Shown piece after piece: positions 35,501-47,500 of a DNA stretch of 64,000 nucleotides; within the stretch, counting starts at the first letter, position 1, and every line of letters starts with the position of its first letter. This DNA is from Zantedeschia hybrid cultivar (Eukaryota; Streptophyta; Magnoliopsida; Alismatales; Araceae): contig JARZZO010000003.1 in NCBI GenBank assembly GCA_030544215.1, positions 31,748,379 to 31,812,378 of the forward strand, given 5' to 3'. The notes under the pieces were generated by a model. That model ran no database searches, was not told the origin of the DNA, and saw only the letters and a program-made list of their open reading frames with translations. The translations under genes were made by a program, and so were the position numbers.

Positions 35501-38500
35501 CTCAGTCAAACCACTTCTTCCAGTCAATGTGAAAGAAACTGGAGTACATTCAGTCTCATTCACACGAAGGTTCGTAATAGATTGGGGGTTTCTAGGCTGG
35601 AGAAGTTGGTGTACTGTCACTACAACATGCGTCTAAAAATCAGGCAGATTCAGAAAAGACAGAGGCTTGAAAGACAGAGATTCATGGAGTTTGCTGGCAG
35701 ACCAGTTGATGAGCCTGTACATCAGATTGATATTGATGAACTGTTAGATGAAGAACACCCACTGCATTCTTGGGTGGAGAGCAGAGCAGCCAGAGATGCA
35801 CAGCCTGAGTTTGATCCTTAGGATCGGAGTTGGGCAGAAGGTGAATTAGATGCAGTAGTTGCTCGAGATCCTGAATTTCAGACAACACAAGAAGGAGGTG
35901 CACTAGTTCTTCAGAGGTGCTGAAAGTCAGCCACACTAGAAGACACTGCTAGAACTTCTGCCTCTCAGCCAGCACTCAGGAGATCAGCTACTCAGGTGGA
36001 TCCACAAAGAAGAAAGGAGAAAGAGCCAGTGAGACCTTCATTGCAGTCATCGAGCAGCAAAAAGAGAAAACAATCAAAAGGAAAGTCTAAACAACGAGTG
36101 GACCCATCAAAAGGAGAAGAAGGGACAGTTCAGCAGACTGGAGAGACACTTGAGGACACCTCAGCTTTACCACCTCACTTGGCCAGCATGTACGAGGCAG
36201 AAAGACAAACCTACAGGCGTAGAAGAAGGCGATTGAGGAAAACAAGCCAAGTGCGGAGTGATGACTCCACTGATGATGATGATGATGATGATGGAGATGG
36301 TGATGGTGATGGCGCTACTGTTGCTGGACTATCAGGAGGTTCTGCACTTGGGAGCAGTTACGCAGGATATGATGATTACTCCGCACCTCCGAGTCATTCT
36401 GAAGGAACTCAAGGTCAGAGACAAGGACAACAAAGGGGATTTGAAGGCCAACAGAGACATGCAGGATGTGATTGGCCACCATGGGAAGATGCACCTTCTT
36501 ATCTGCCCATTTTTCATCCCCTTACACTGCCATATTCAGACATCAGCAGCACTACTGAAGGGTACTCTGGACTTCCACCTATACAGTACGGCATTTTTGT
36601 CCCTCCAATATCAGGAGAAAGTTCAAACCAACAAGCTTACACACCTAGAGGTATTCAAAGAGGATTCGAAGACCTCGCTAGTTCCTTGTTTGGCTATGGA
36701 TATGCACCATACATGTCGGTAGATTATGGCCCGCCTGCTCAAACTTATGAACCGGATGATGAAGGATCACAAATGTGATCTTTCTAAGGTATTTTTCAAC
36801 AACAATGTCTTTTTTAATTAATGCACAACAAAAATTATTAATGTGACTCTTTAATGTTTATTTTTTATGGATATACATGAATTGCATTCATTCTTATTGT
36901 ACATCAATTGAATAATATGTATGTAATTTTTTCTGATTTTTTTTAATTTTTTTTGATTTTTTCCTGATTTTTTCTATTTTTTCTGATTTTTTTTTAAAAA
37001 AATCCGGTTGAGTCGGACCGGCCGGACTGAGTCTGGATCGGCCGACTTGGCCGATCCAGATCGGATCGGGTCGGGATCGCCGGGTCCCGATTCCCGGTCC
37101 CGACCCGACCCGGAATTCCTTTGGGGGGGGGGGGAAGAGTCCACCCACACATGGACTCTCCACCCTCACCAGGTGAATGCAGCCCACCCGGTGAGGGTAG
37201 TGTGCCATGCACACACTTCTCTCTCTCTTGTAACTGTCTAAGTAAAAAAAAAAAGAGAAAGAGATAAGCTCCAGTAAAAGGGTAAAAAAAAAAAAAAGAG
37301 AAGAAGGAAAGATGTACAGTAAAAAGGTAAAAACAAAGAGAAGAATTAGTAAAAAGAAGAGAGGTTAAGAGTCCACTTTTAGGTGGAATCTCTACCCTCA
37401 CTGGGTGGAAAGAAGCCACCTGGTGAGGGTAGGGGGGATGATGGGCGCCCCCTCCTTCCTCCCGTGGGATTTTTTTTTTTTTTTTTAGTAACCGCATTCC
37501 CCCATTTAAATTCTTGTGTGCGGGAAATGGGCATAACTTCCACCCGGTGAGGGTGGACCCCTAGGCTTCTAACCGCTCCTAGTGAGACTATAAATACCCC
37601 CTTACGGGGCTCATTTGGAGACAACGAAAAGAGGTGGCAAGTTTAAGAGTTCCTTGTGGTAAGGACTCTTGGCTTTGAGAGTGGTAGGCTTTTGCCCCCT
37701 CTCTTTCTTTTTTGATTTGGATTTAAGTCTTATCTTAACTCAATGTTTTAATATGTTATGTTATATTATATGTTTGTTATAACATATAAATATGACATGA
37801 CATAATATAAACGTTATATGATCATATATGTCACATTATATGTGATGATCATATATGATTAATTACACCTAGGGAATTAAATCTAGGAGGGTGTAATTTA
37901 ATCCAATAAGTCAATTATGTTAATGTGACATAAAGTCCATTAACATATAACATGTTAATGTGACATTCATAAGGTCCATTAACATGTAACTTATTTATGT
38001 GACATAAACATGCGACACATGTTATTAAGTCATATGTCACGTTTATATTAAGGTGACATGAACTTTATTAACATGTAATTAATACATGTTATTAAGGCAT
38101 ATGTCATTAAATCATGTCTTATGTGTTAATCATATATGGTTAACTATATTCATAAGACATCAAATTCACTGAGTAAATGACTTAGTCACATTGATTAAGT
38201 CCACTCACAACTTGACCCATTGATCAAATGACTTAACTAGGTCGATCATGGTAGGGTCTAATATAGTTATATCTTTGATCTAATTTCAAATCCAACGATC
38301 GAATCGTTTTGACATCGACCAAATTTAGATCTGACAGTCCGATCTCCATGATCGTGACTCGATCTTATAATCAAATGGTCTGATCTCCATGATCGTGACT
38401 TGATCTCATAATCCAACGGTCGGATCATCCTAATATCGACTGAATCTTAGATCTAACGGTCGGATCTTTACGATCTCGACCTGATCCCATAATTTAGCGG

Positions 38501-41500
38501 TCATATAATTCCGATATCAACCGAATTTCCGATCTAACGGTCGGATCTTCATGATCTCGATCTAATCCCATATCTTAGCGGTCGGATCATCTCGATATTG
38601 ACCGAATTTCAGATCTAACGGTCAGATCTTCATGATCTCGACTTGATCACATATTTAACGGTCAGATCGTCCCGATATCGACCGAATTTCAGATCTAACA
38701 GTCGGATCTTCATAAACTCAACTAGATCACATATTTAACGGTCGGATTATCCTGATAATCGACCGAATTCCAGATCTGACGGTCGGATCTTCATGATCTC
38801 GACCTGATCTCATATTTAGCGATCGGATCATCCCGATATCGACCGAAACTCAAATCCAATGGTTGGATCTTTACAATCCCGACCTAATCTCATATTTAAC
38901 GGTCAGTCATCCTGATGTCGACCGAATTTCAGATCTAACGATCGGATCTTTACGATCTTGACACGATCTCATAATCCAGTGGTCAGATCATCCCGATATT
39001 GACCGAATTTCAGATCTAACGGTCGGATCTTCACGATCTCGACCTGGTCTCATATTTAATGATTGGATCATCTTGATATTGACCGAATTTCAGATCTAAC
39101 GGTCGGATCTTTACGATCTCGACCTGATCTTAAAATCCAGCAGTTGGATCATCCAGATGTCGACCAAATTCCAGATTTATTGATCAGATCTTCATGATTT
39201 TGATCTCATCTTATAATCCTATGGTCTGATCATTCTGATAATCGACTGAATTTCAGATCTAACGGTCGGATCCACGATCCCGACATGACCTCATATTTAA
39301 CAGTCGGATCATCCTGATATCGACCGAATTTCAAATCTAACGATCCGATCTTTACGATCTTGACACGATCTCATAATCTAGTGGTCAGATCATCCTGATA
39401 TCGACCAAATTCCCGATTTATTGATCAAACCTTCATGATTTCTATCTTATCTTATAATCCCACTGTCGGATCGTTCTAATATCGACTGAACGTCAAATCT
39501 AAGGTCCGATCTCCATGATTGTGACCCGATCACATATTTGACGGTCAGGTCTTTACGATCTTGACCCGAGTTCATAATTCAACTGTACGATCTTCATGAT
39601 CGTGACCTAATTCTTTAATCTGATGACTGGATCATCCATATTTCAGATCTAATGGTTGGATCATTCCAATATTGACCAGACATTAGATCTAAATAATTTG
39701 ATCCTTATGATCTTGACTTGATTTCATAATTTGACGGTTTAATCATATTGATCTTGACTGTCGTCATAATCTGACAGTCCGATTTTATCAATCTAGTATG
39801 TCTTCTTAAATCTAACGATTTGACTATGCTAGTCAAGATCGTTAAGCTTGTTTAATCAAATCAATCACACTGATTGTATTTGTTAATATCAGAATGATCT
39901 TTCGATCACAATAATTACGACTCTGGAGCACAATTTGTTATAATCGATCAAAGTTCTGATTAATATTTATAGTTCCTGATGTAATTATTGGGTTGTTACA
40001 AATAGAAATTTTTGTCATGTTGTAATGCCCTTGCTCAGTGGGGCCTCATTGTAATTTTAACATCTTTTGATTAATGAAATTTCATTCATTTTATTATTTC
40101 CATTGCTGCACATTGTGTCGTCTCCCATTTCTCGCACGAATTTTATGGCAATTATTGATATTACGCATAAAGGGGTTAATCAAAGGTTTCCAATGATTTC
40201 ACTGGTGTAATTAACATCGATCAAGGTCGATGGAGAGGGGTCCAAATTCAAATTCACACACTTGATTCGGAATCCAACTCATTGTTTACGAGTCGCGAAT
40301 CAAACAAAATATCCACATCCACATCAAACATATAAAAATTCATTTTTATATTTTTATATAAAAATATCATTCCCACACCTTCCTATGATTTATGGCACCT
40401 ATATATACAGCTTCTTCAATACCTTCATAAATGATTTATGGCACCTATATATACATCTTCTTCAATACCTTCATTTCACTTTTATGGCTCTTATGTATTC
40501 ACTTGGTTCCTTGGTTGACTCATGACCAAAGATGGCAATATCGGCCGTTACCCCCTCCCCCCCCCACCCCCCCCCCCCCAAAAAAAAAAAAAAAAAACCT
40601 ACTATATTGGTTGGTATCGGGCCGGTTTCAAGCGTATCGGCTCAATATTGGTCCGATACACCCGAAACGGGGCCGGTACCGGTCGAAACACGTGAAAGCC
40701 CCATTTTAAAGGGGTTTTCACTTCACCTCTTATAGAGAATAGATCTGTGAGAGGTGAGAGCTTGAGAGAACTTGAAGGTGAGGAGGCGTAGCTTGCCGCC
40801 GCCCGCCACTGCAGCATGCCGCCATCACCGCCAGGGAAGTTTTCTAGTGGAAGAAAAAAAAAGGAAACTAAAATCTTAGAAGGTATAATTTGTTATTTTA
40901 TTTTTTTGTCATTTTTAAGTTGTTAAGAATTGTTAGATTGTGTCTTTTTTCTCTTCTTATTAAAACAGACACAACCCCCAAATTCGATCCTAATTAACAG
41001 CTAAAAGTTGGGACTTTTGTCAAATTATATGAATTAAACATCAATTGAAGCCTAATTAAGGTTCATTGCATACTTTAGAGCAGGTGCATGATGCCAATTG
41101 TGTTGATTGAGCGTTAATTAAGCAAAAATTTCAATTTTGATCCTAATTAGTAGTTAAAATTTAGGATTTTTGTCTAATTACCTTAATTAAACATCAATTG
41201 AAGCCTAATTAAATTCCATTGCATATTTTAGAGTAAGAGCATGCTGCGAACTTGTAGCGTTATGAATTTCCACAGCAGCAACCGAGAGATGAATCAGAAG
41301 GTTTTTTTATCCTATTATCCTTATTAGTGTACTCATATATGTCTCTTATGGGCAAGGATGGCAGTACCGGTACCGGTATCGGTGGGTACTGGTCGGTACC
41401 GGCCCAAAACCAGTCCGGTACCGGCCCAAAACCAGTCCGGTACCGGCCGGTACTGGCCCGGTACCGGTCGGTACCCACGGTACCGGTGCCGGCCGATACC

Positions 41501-44500
41501 GGTACGTACCGGTGCCGGCCGATACCGGTACGTACCGGTATCGGCCGGTACTGCCATCCATGCTTATGGGTAAGGATCATTTTATTGTGAGATTGTGGAA
41601 AATATGATAATTAATTTTATTAATGAACAAAATTAAGAGTATATATACTTAGGTACACATAAGTTATACCCAAGGTACACAATAAGACCACAATAACAAA
41701 CATACCCCAAAATAATACCTTTTCTAACAGACCCCCTCAAGCTGGAGCATATATGTCACACATGCTCAGCTTGCTACACAAAACATCAGACCGACCAACC
41801 CCAAGTGCCTTAGTAAAAAGATCTGCAAGTTGATCTTCTGTAGGAGTGAACAAGGTACTAATCTTCTGAGACATAACTGCATCTCGAACAAAATGACAAT
41901 CAACTTCTATATGTTTCGTGCGCTCATGAAACACATGATTCTTTGCACTATGAATAGCAGCCTGATTGTCACATCTCATCACCATAGGACCACAATGAGC
42001 TATACTAAAGTCTTCCAACAAGGATTTCAGCCACATCATCTCACACGTTGTTTGAGCCATCGCCCTATATTTTACTTCAACATTAGACCTAGCAACAACA
42101 CTCTATTTCTTACTTCTCCAAGTGAGAAGATTACCGCCCACATAAGTGCAAAAACCTGAGGTGGATCGCCTGTCCATTCGAGATCCTGCATAATCAACAT
42201 CAGAAAAAGCCTCAATAGACATATGATCATGTTTCTTATATGGGAGACCCTTTCCAGGGGCTTCCTTTATGTAGTGTAGGATCTTCAAAGCTACTGCCCA
42301 ATGACATAATTTTGGCTTCTGCATGAACTGACTGACCACTGACACAACAAAAGCAATATCAGGACGAGTTACTGACAGATAGATCAACTTACTACAAAGC
42401 CTCCTATACTGAGTGACATTAGAAAACTCTAGACTATTCTCAACATCAAGGTCAGACTGAGAGACCGTTGGTGTATCAGTAGGTCTACATCCAAGCAATC
42501 CCATCTCCTGTAACAGGTCCAAAGCATATTTTCTTTGTGACAAAGAAACACCATCAGGACTATATGCAATCTCAACTCCAAGAAAGTAGCGTGGTTTCCC
42601 AAGATTTTTAGTAACAAAGTGACTTTCAAGATATTTATGAACTTGCTGAATACCATCAACATCACTCCTTGTTAAAAGCATATCATCAACTTAAACAATC
42701 AAAATCATGCAACCTGACTGAATTTATCAAACCATGCTCGAGGACTCTGTTTCAGGCCATATATTGCTTTATGCAATTTGCATACCATCTCCTCCTGAGT
42801 AACATACCCAGGAGGTTGCTCTATATCTACTTCTTCTTTAAGATCACCATACAAAAAAGCATTCTTCACATCCATTTGAAGCATGGTCCAACCTTGATTA
42901 ATAGCAAGAGAAAACAAAACTCGAACAGAATTAAGACGGGAAACTGGAGAAAAAGTCTCAAAAGTAATCAATCCCATATGTTTGAGTGAATCCCTTTGCT
43001 ACAAGCTTGGCTTTGTACTTGTCAACAAAACCATTTGGAGTGTATTTCACGGTGAAAACCCATCGACATGAAACATGAGTAACATCAACCGGCCAAGGTA
43101 CAAGCATGGATGGCAGTACCGATACTGGTATCGGTGGGTACCGGTACCGGTACGTACTGGCCCAGTATCGGCTGGTATCGGCCGATACCCTCTACAGGAG
43201 TGGTACCGGTGTCGGCCGATACCGGTACGTACTGGCCGGTATGTACCGGTATCGGCTGGTACTGCCATCCATGGGTACAAGGGTCCAAGTACCACGAGAT
43301 AATAAGGTAGACATTTCCTCATTCATAGTAGCTTTCCACTTAGGTTTTACTAGTGCTTCTGAGACATTCCTGGGAATAGAGATTGTAGAAATAGACAAGC
43401 AAAGCAGCAAAATGATGGAGACAAAGCATGATACGAAATGAAATCTTCAGGAAGATGCTTAGTGTGGGATCGTTTTCCTTTACGGAGAGCAATAGGAAGA
43501 TCCAGATCAGAAGAAGGAATATAAATCTCACCAACTAGTGGAGGAGCCTCTACAGACGAAGATAACGGTGGCAATGCAGTGGCCGGCGTACTGTGAGACC
43601 TTCGTTGATAAACCTGTCCAAATCTGAGATCCTCAGCACCTTGATCAACACTACAATCAGGGGCAGCGGTAGGCTCATCCAGAGAAATAATATCAAGAAG
43701 CACAGGGGAGGAAGAGGTATGTGCTGGGGGAGTCTGTGGAAGAGAGGAGGAAGCATAAAATTGCACCGACTCAAAGAAACTCAGATCAGCCACCACAAAC
43801 GACTTCTTGGACCGAGGGACAAAGCAACGATACCCTTTCTGGGTTCGAGAATATGCCAGAAAAATACAAGGAATAGATCTGGGAGACAACTTATCATGAC
43901 CTGGCCCAAGAGCATGAGCAAAGCACTTACATCCAAAGACACGAGGAGTAAGAGGAAAAAGATTGTCATTTGGATACAAGCAACAAAATGGACTTTTTCC
44001 ATCAAGCACTCGGTATACGATTAATAATATAACATGATGTAAGAACAACATCACTCCAGTAATATTTAGGAACATTCATGTGAAACATGAGGATACGGGC
44101 AACATCAAACAAATGTCGGTTCTTCCTCTCAGCAACACCATTTTTGTTGAGATGTATAAAAGCAAGATGTTTGATGAATAATGCCATTCATAGAACAAAA
44201 AACAACAAAAGAAGACTGAACATACTCCTTAACATTGTCTGTGCGCAGAATTTTGATAGAGGTAGAAAACTGAGTTTTTATTTTTGAATAAAAAGATTTG
44301 AATACATCAAACACATCTGATCTAGCTTTCAAAAGGGATTCATCCGAGAAAAATCATCAATAAAAGTGACAAAGTAACGAAATCCTAATCTTGAGGTAAT
44401 CGGAGACGGTCCCTAGATATCGGAGTGCACAAGATGAAATAGAGCAGTGCTCCTCTTATTTTCACTGGAAGGAAAAGGAACCCTATGATGTTTCCCAAGC

Positions 44501-47500
44501 TCACAAGTCTCACACCGAAAATTAATCACTAAGGAAGAAATAGGAACAAAATCCGGCAGCCTGGAAAGAGATAGATGCCCTAGTCGACAGTGCCACTGGA
44601 AGGAAGTGTCAAGAGCATAGAACGCCTGATGTTTTTGGAGAGGCCGCTCAACTAGGTAGTACAATCCACCCAACTCACGACTGCCACCAATTTGCTTCTT
44701 CGTCTGTAGATCCTGAAACACACAATAGGAAGGATAGAACGTCACTGAACAATTTAAAGAACGAGTCAAAGAACTAATGGATAACAAACCAATAGGAAAT
44801 TTTGGGACATAAAGAACATCTTGTAGAGTAAAAAACTAGGTATGAACAGTCCCTTTCCCTGCAACAGAAGTGTGAGAGCCATCTGCCACAACCACTGGAG
44901 AATGTGTATTAGACAAGTGTAGAGAAGAGAAAATAGAACGACTACCTGTCATGTAACAAGAAGCTCCAGAGTCTACAATCCAAGATGAATTATTGTAAAC
45001 AATAGAAACACTACCTGATGTGGTGGCATGAAAAGATGAAGTAGATGCCGAGTAGCCTTTCAGTAGACGCTGGAAGGCCTCATACTCCTCGACCGACAAT
45101 GTAACTCCTTGTTTAGACGATGGTCCCGTAGGTTGCTGATGCACTGACTGTTGTATAGATTATGTAGCAGATGATCGAGACTCACTAGAGGCTCCAAGAT
45201 TAGTAATAGGATGCAGACGTGAACCACCTCTACCATACTTCTTCCAACAGAAATCTGATTGATGTCTGGTCTTGTTACAATGAACATATGGTGACCCACG
45301 TCCGCGGCCACGACCACGACCGCGACCCCCAGCGGCAAGAGCAGAAGTACTACCAGACTCTCCTGTCTCACTAGAAGTGGTCCCATTCAGGTTCAATTTG
45401 GTACTTGCTCGAAGAACACGAGAATAGGCACCAGCCAAACTAGGAACCTGAGTATCAGCAAGCAAATTATCTCGAATGTGTCCGAGACCATCATCCATTC
45501 CAGACAAAAAATTTGCAACAATAAGCTCTTCCTTCTGTTTTTCCAACTGTACAGCATCAACAACAACTGGTTGGTATACCTTCAATTCGTTACACAAACC
45601 TTGAACTTCAGCAAAATATTGAGAGATAGGTCTTCCTTACTGTTTGAGATTAAACAACCTGGAATATATATTATAAATATGAGATATATTATGCTCAACA
45701 TAATATATTTTCTTGAGTGTATCCCACATCTCCTTAGCGCCGAAAGGGAAAGAGAGAGAGAGAGGGGGAAGAACCGTGGGCGGTGGACGACGGCGGCGGG
45801 GCACATTCACGCCCTAACCCATCGGTTAGGCTCTGATACCATGTGATTGTGGAAAATATGATAATTAATTTTATTAATGAACAAAATTAGGAGTATATAT
45901 ACCTAGGTACACATAAGTTATACCCAAGGTACATAATAAGACCACAGTAACAAACATACCCCAAAATAATACCTATTGTAACATTTTTTATCGTAGTTAT
46001 TATTTATTAATGCTTATTACATTGGTCTATCATTTACATTCTTAATACGTAGCAAATAATCATTTAATATGTATTATACGTGCTTCTCAAAACTTGAATC
46101 ATAGAGAAATTATATCTTTTTATACTTATTCAAGGTTTTTTCCTCCTTGAAAAAGTCAAAATATGTCCAACTATTTTTTTCAATTTTTGTGATTCTTTTT
46201 CTGATTTTTTCTGATTTTTTATGCTAGTATCAACTGTTACGGCCGATACCAGTACTGGTACATGTACGTATCTATATCAGTACCGACCGGTATCGGTACC
46301 GATACCGATACCGAGATTGCCATTCTTGCTCATGACTGCATCATACTTTTTAATATAGCTTGTTGTATCGTTCCGCAATATTGCTTCTTCCATCTTTCCC
46401 TTTTTTGTTTTTTGTTCTAATTACCTTCTTTTCACATTTCCAAAAGTACATACATAAGTTAACTTGTAGGTGTAAGACTCAGAAGGAAGCTGTTCCCCAG
46501 CCTGTCAGTGTAGCCTAGCTGATTCATGTTTGGGTTGAAATATCTGTAAAATATCCTTCACAAAATGAGTCGGCCATTAGAGAACCCCAATGAGACAGAG
46601 AGGGAGCAGAGATAGCGACGGCTGGGAGAGGGATGCCTGTGTGAAGCGGCAGGATGGCCATCCGGGGGTATGTTCCGCTGTTTCCGGCTGGGATACTGGG
46701 CGGTACGATGCATTGCGGCCGTTGTCTGCAGAGGCTGCTGGAGGAGTGGGCACATGGAATGCAATTGTGCTATGATAGGGAGGGGATCGGGCATGGTTGA
46801 GAAGGCTACTGAGGTACGGGTGCAGCCGATCCTCCAACCTCTAGGGCGTCACCTGATGGGGGAGATGGTGATCTCGTTGTAGGATAGCGACGTTGACAGA
46901 GAGAGATGGCAATTTCTCTCAACTCATGTCGTGATCGAGATGGGGGCATTTAGGTGACCTAATCGAGATATTACGGACGGGATCATTCGAACAGGAGCGG
47001 TTCTCATCAAAGGGAAGGAGGTGAGGGTTAGCAGATGGTCTTTGATGGTGGGATTGAAAGTCATTTAAGCACCGAGGATGGTGTGGCTTGTGTGTGAAGG
47101 AATCCTTGCATCTTTAGAGGAAGGAGGTTGTTCTTGAGATGGGGGAAAGCTTTTGGTTTTGTGATAAGGGTGGACGAGAGGTCCCTTAGAGATACCCACG
47201 GTATTAGGGACAGGGTTCTCGTGGCGGTGGAAGTGGGAGTATTTCCTATGAGAGTCCTCTTGAAGCATTGGGGCTTCATTTTTGAAGTTATTGTTAGGGA
47301 GGAGGTGGCTGAGAGGGCAAGCGAAGCTTCTGGGATGACTTGGGCCGACAGGGTGAAGGAGGAGGGGTGGCGGCGGCAAAGTCACTGGAAACCCTAACTC
47401 TTAGGGGCACTGTCTCGGGGTGGAAGAAGACGGTCCATGGTGAGTCAAACCGGTCAGGCCGGGCGTCCACTGATCGGTTCGCAGGCAACCCAATGGCGGA

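Larger units (their letters stand above)
31567..37122 (+). mobile_element. hAT transposon, nearly complete (5.56 kb)
   Basis: The left end CATGGATTGCGGAATCGG and the reverse-complemented right end CAAAGGAATTCCGGGTCGG form imperfect terminal inverted repeats. It sits in a G run (8 Gs at the left, 12 at the right), compatible with an 8-bp duplication, though the homopolymer makes this unprovable. Both subterminal regions (31567-31790 and 36990-37115) are dense in GATCGG, CCGGACC and CGGCC words. The interior has a GC-rich leader, an intron with a 153-bp tandem array and a four-exon transposase gene. It is the only copy in the window with transposase. Confidence 0.85.
41586..45983 (-). mobile_element. 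Copia LTR retrotransposon (Ale/Retrofit-like), minus strand, defective
   Basis: Short LTRs (41586-41729 and 45842-45983, about 142 bp, TG...AACA in plus reading) flank a Copia-order polyprotein on the minus strand: gag, protease, integrase, RT, RNase H. A methionine-tRNA primer-binding site lies at 45829-45841 and a polypurine tract at 41730-41742 (minus-strand GCTTGAGGGGGTC). The flanks TTTAT/TTTTT give at best a one-mismatch duplication. It is inserted in the long non-autonomous hAT and is itself interrupted by a hAT MITE. Confidence 0.9.
40527..46328. mobile_element. Long non-autonomous hAT carrying a nested Copia element and a MITE
   Basis: The left end CAAAGATGGCAATATCGGCC and the reverse-complemented right end CAAGAATGGCAATCTCGG are terminal inverted repeats. 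A perfect 8-bp duplication CTCATGAC lies outside (40519-40526 and 46329-46336). After removal of a 210-bp MITE and a 4.4-kb Copia, about 1.2 kb of original element remains. The remaining interior has two ~170-bp AATTAAACATCAATTGAAGC repeats (41030-41230) like the leader-intron repeats of the 31567-37122 element. Near the right end it has the same TTTTCTGATTTTTT run. It has no transposase and looks like a deletion derivative of that family. Confidence 0.9.

Noticed and set aside
36258..36722. Alternative frame (starting MMTPLMMMMMMMEM) inside the last transposase exon
   Set aside because: It overlaps the in-phase transposase frame, and its Met run is the shifted reading of the GATGAT repeat.
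38275..39830. Regularly spaced repeat resembling a CRISPR array
   Set aside because: The whole 80-bp unit repeats, with no unique spacers. The context is a plant intron, and no cas genes exist.
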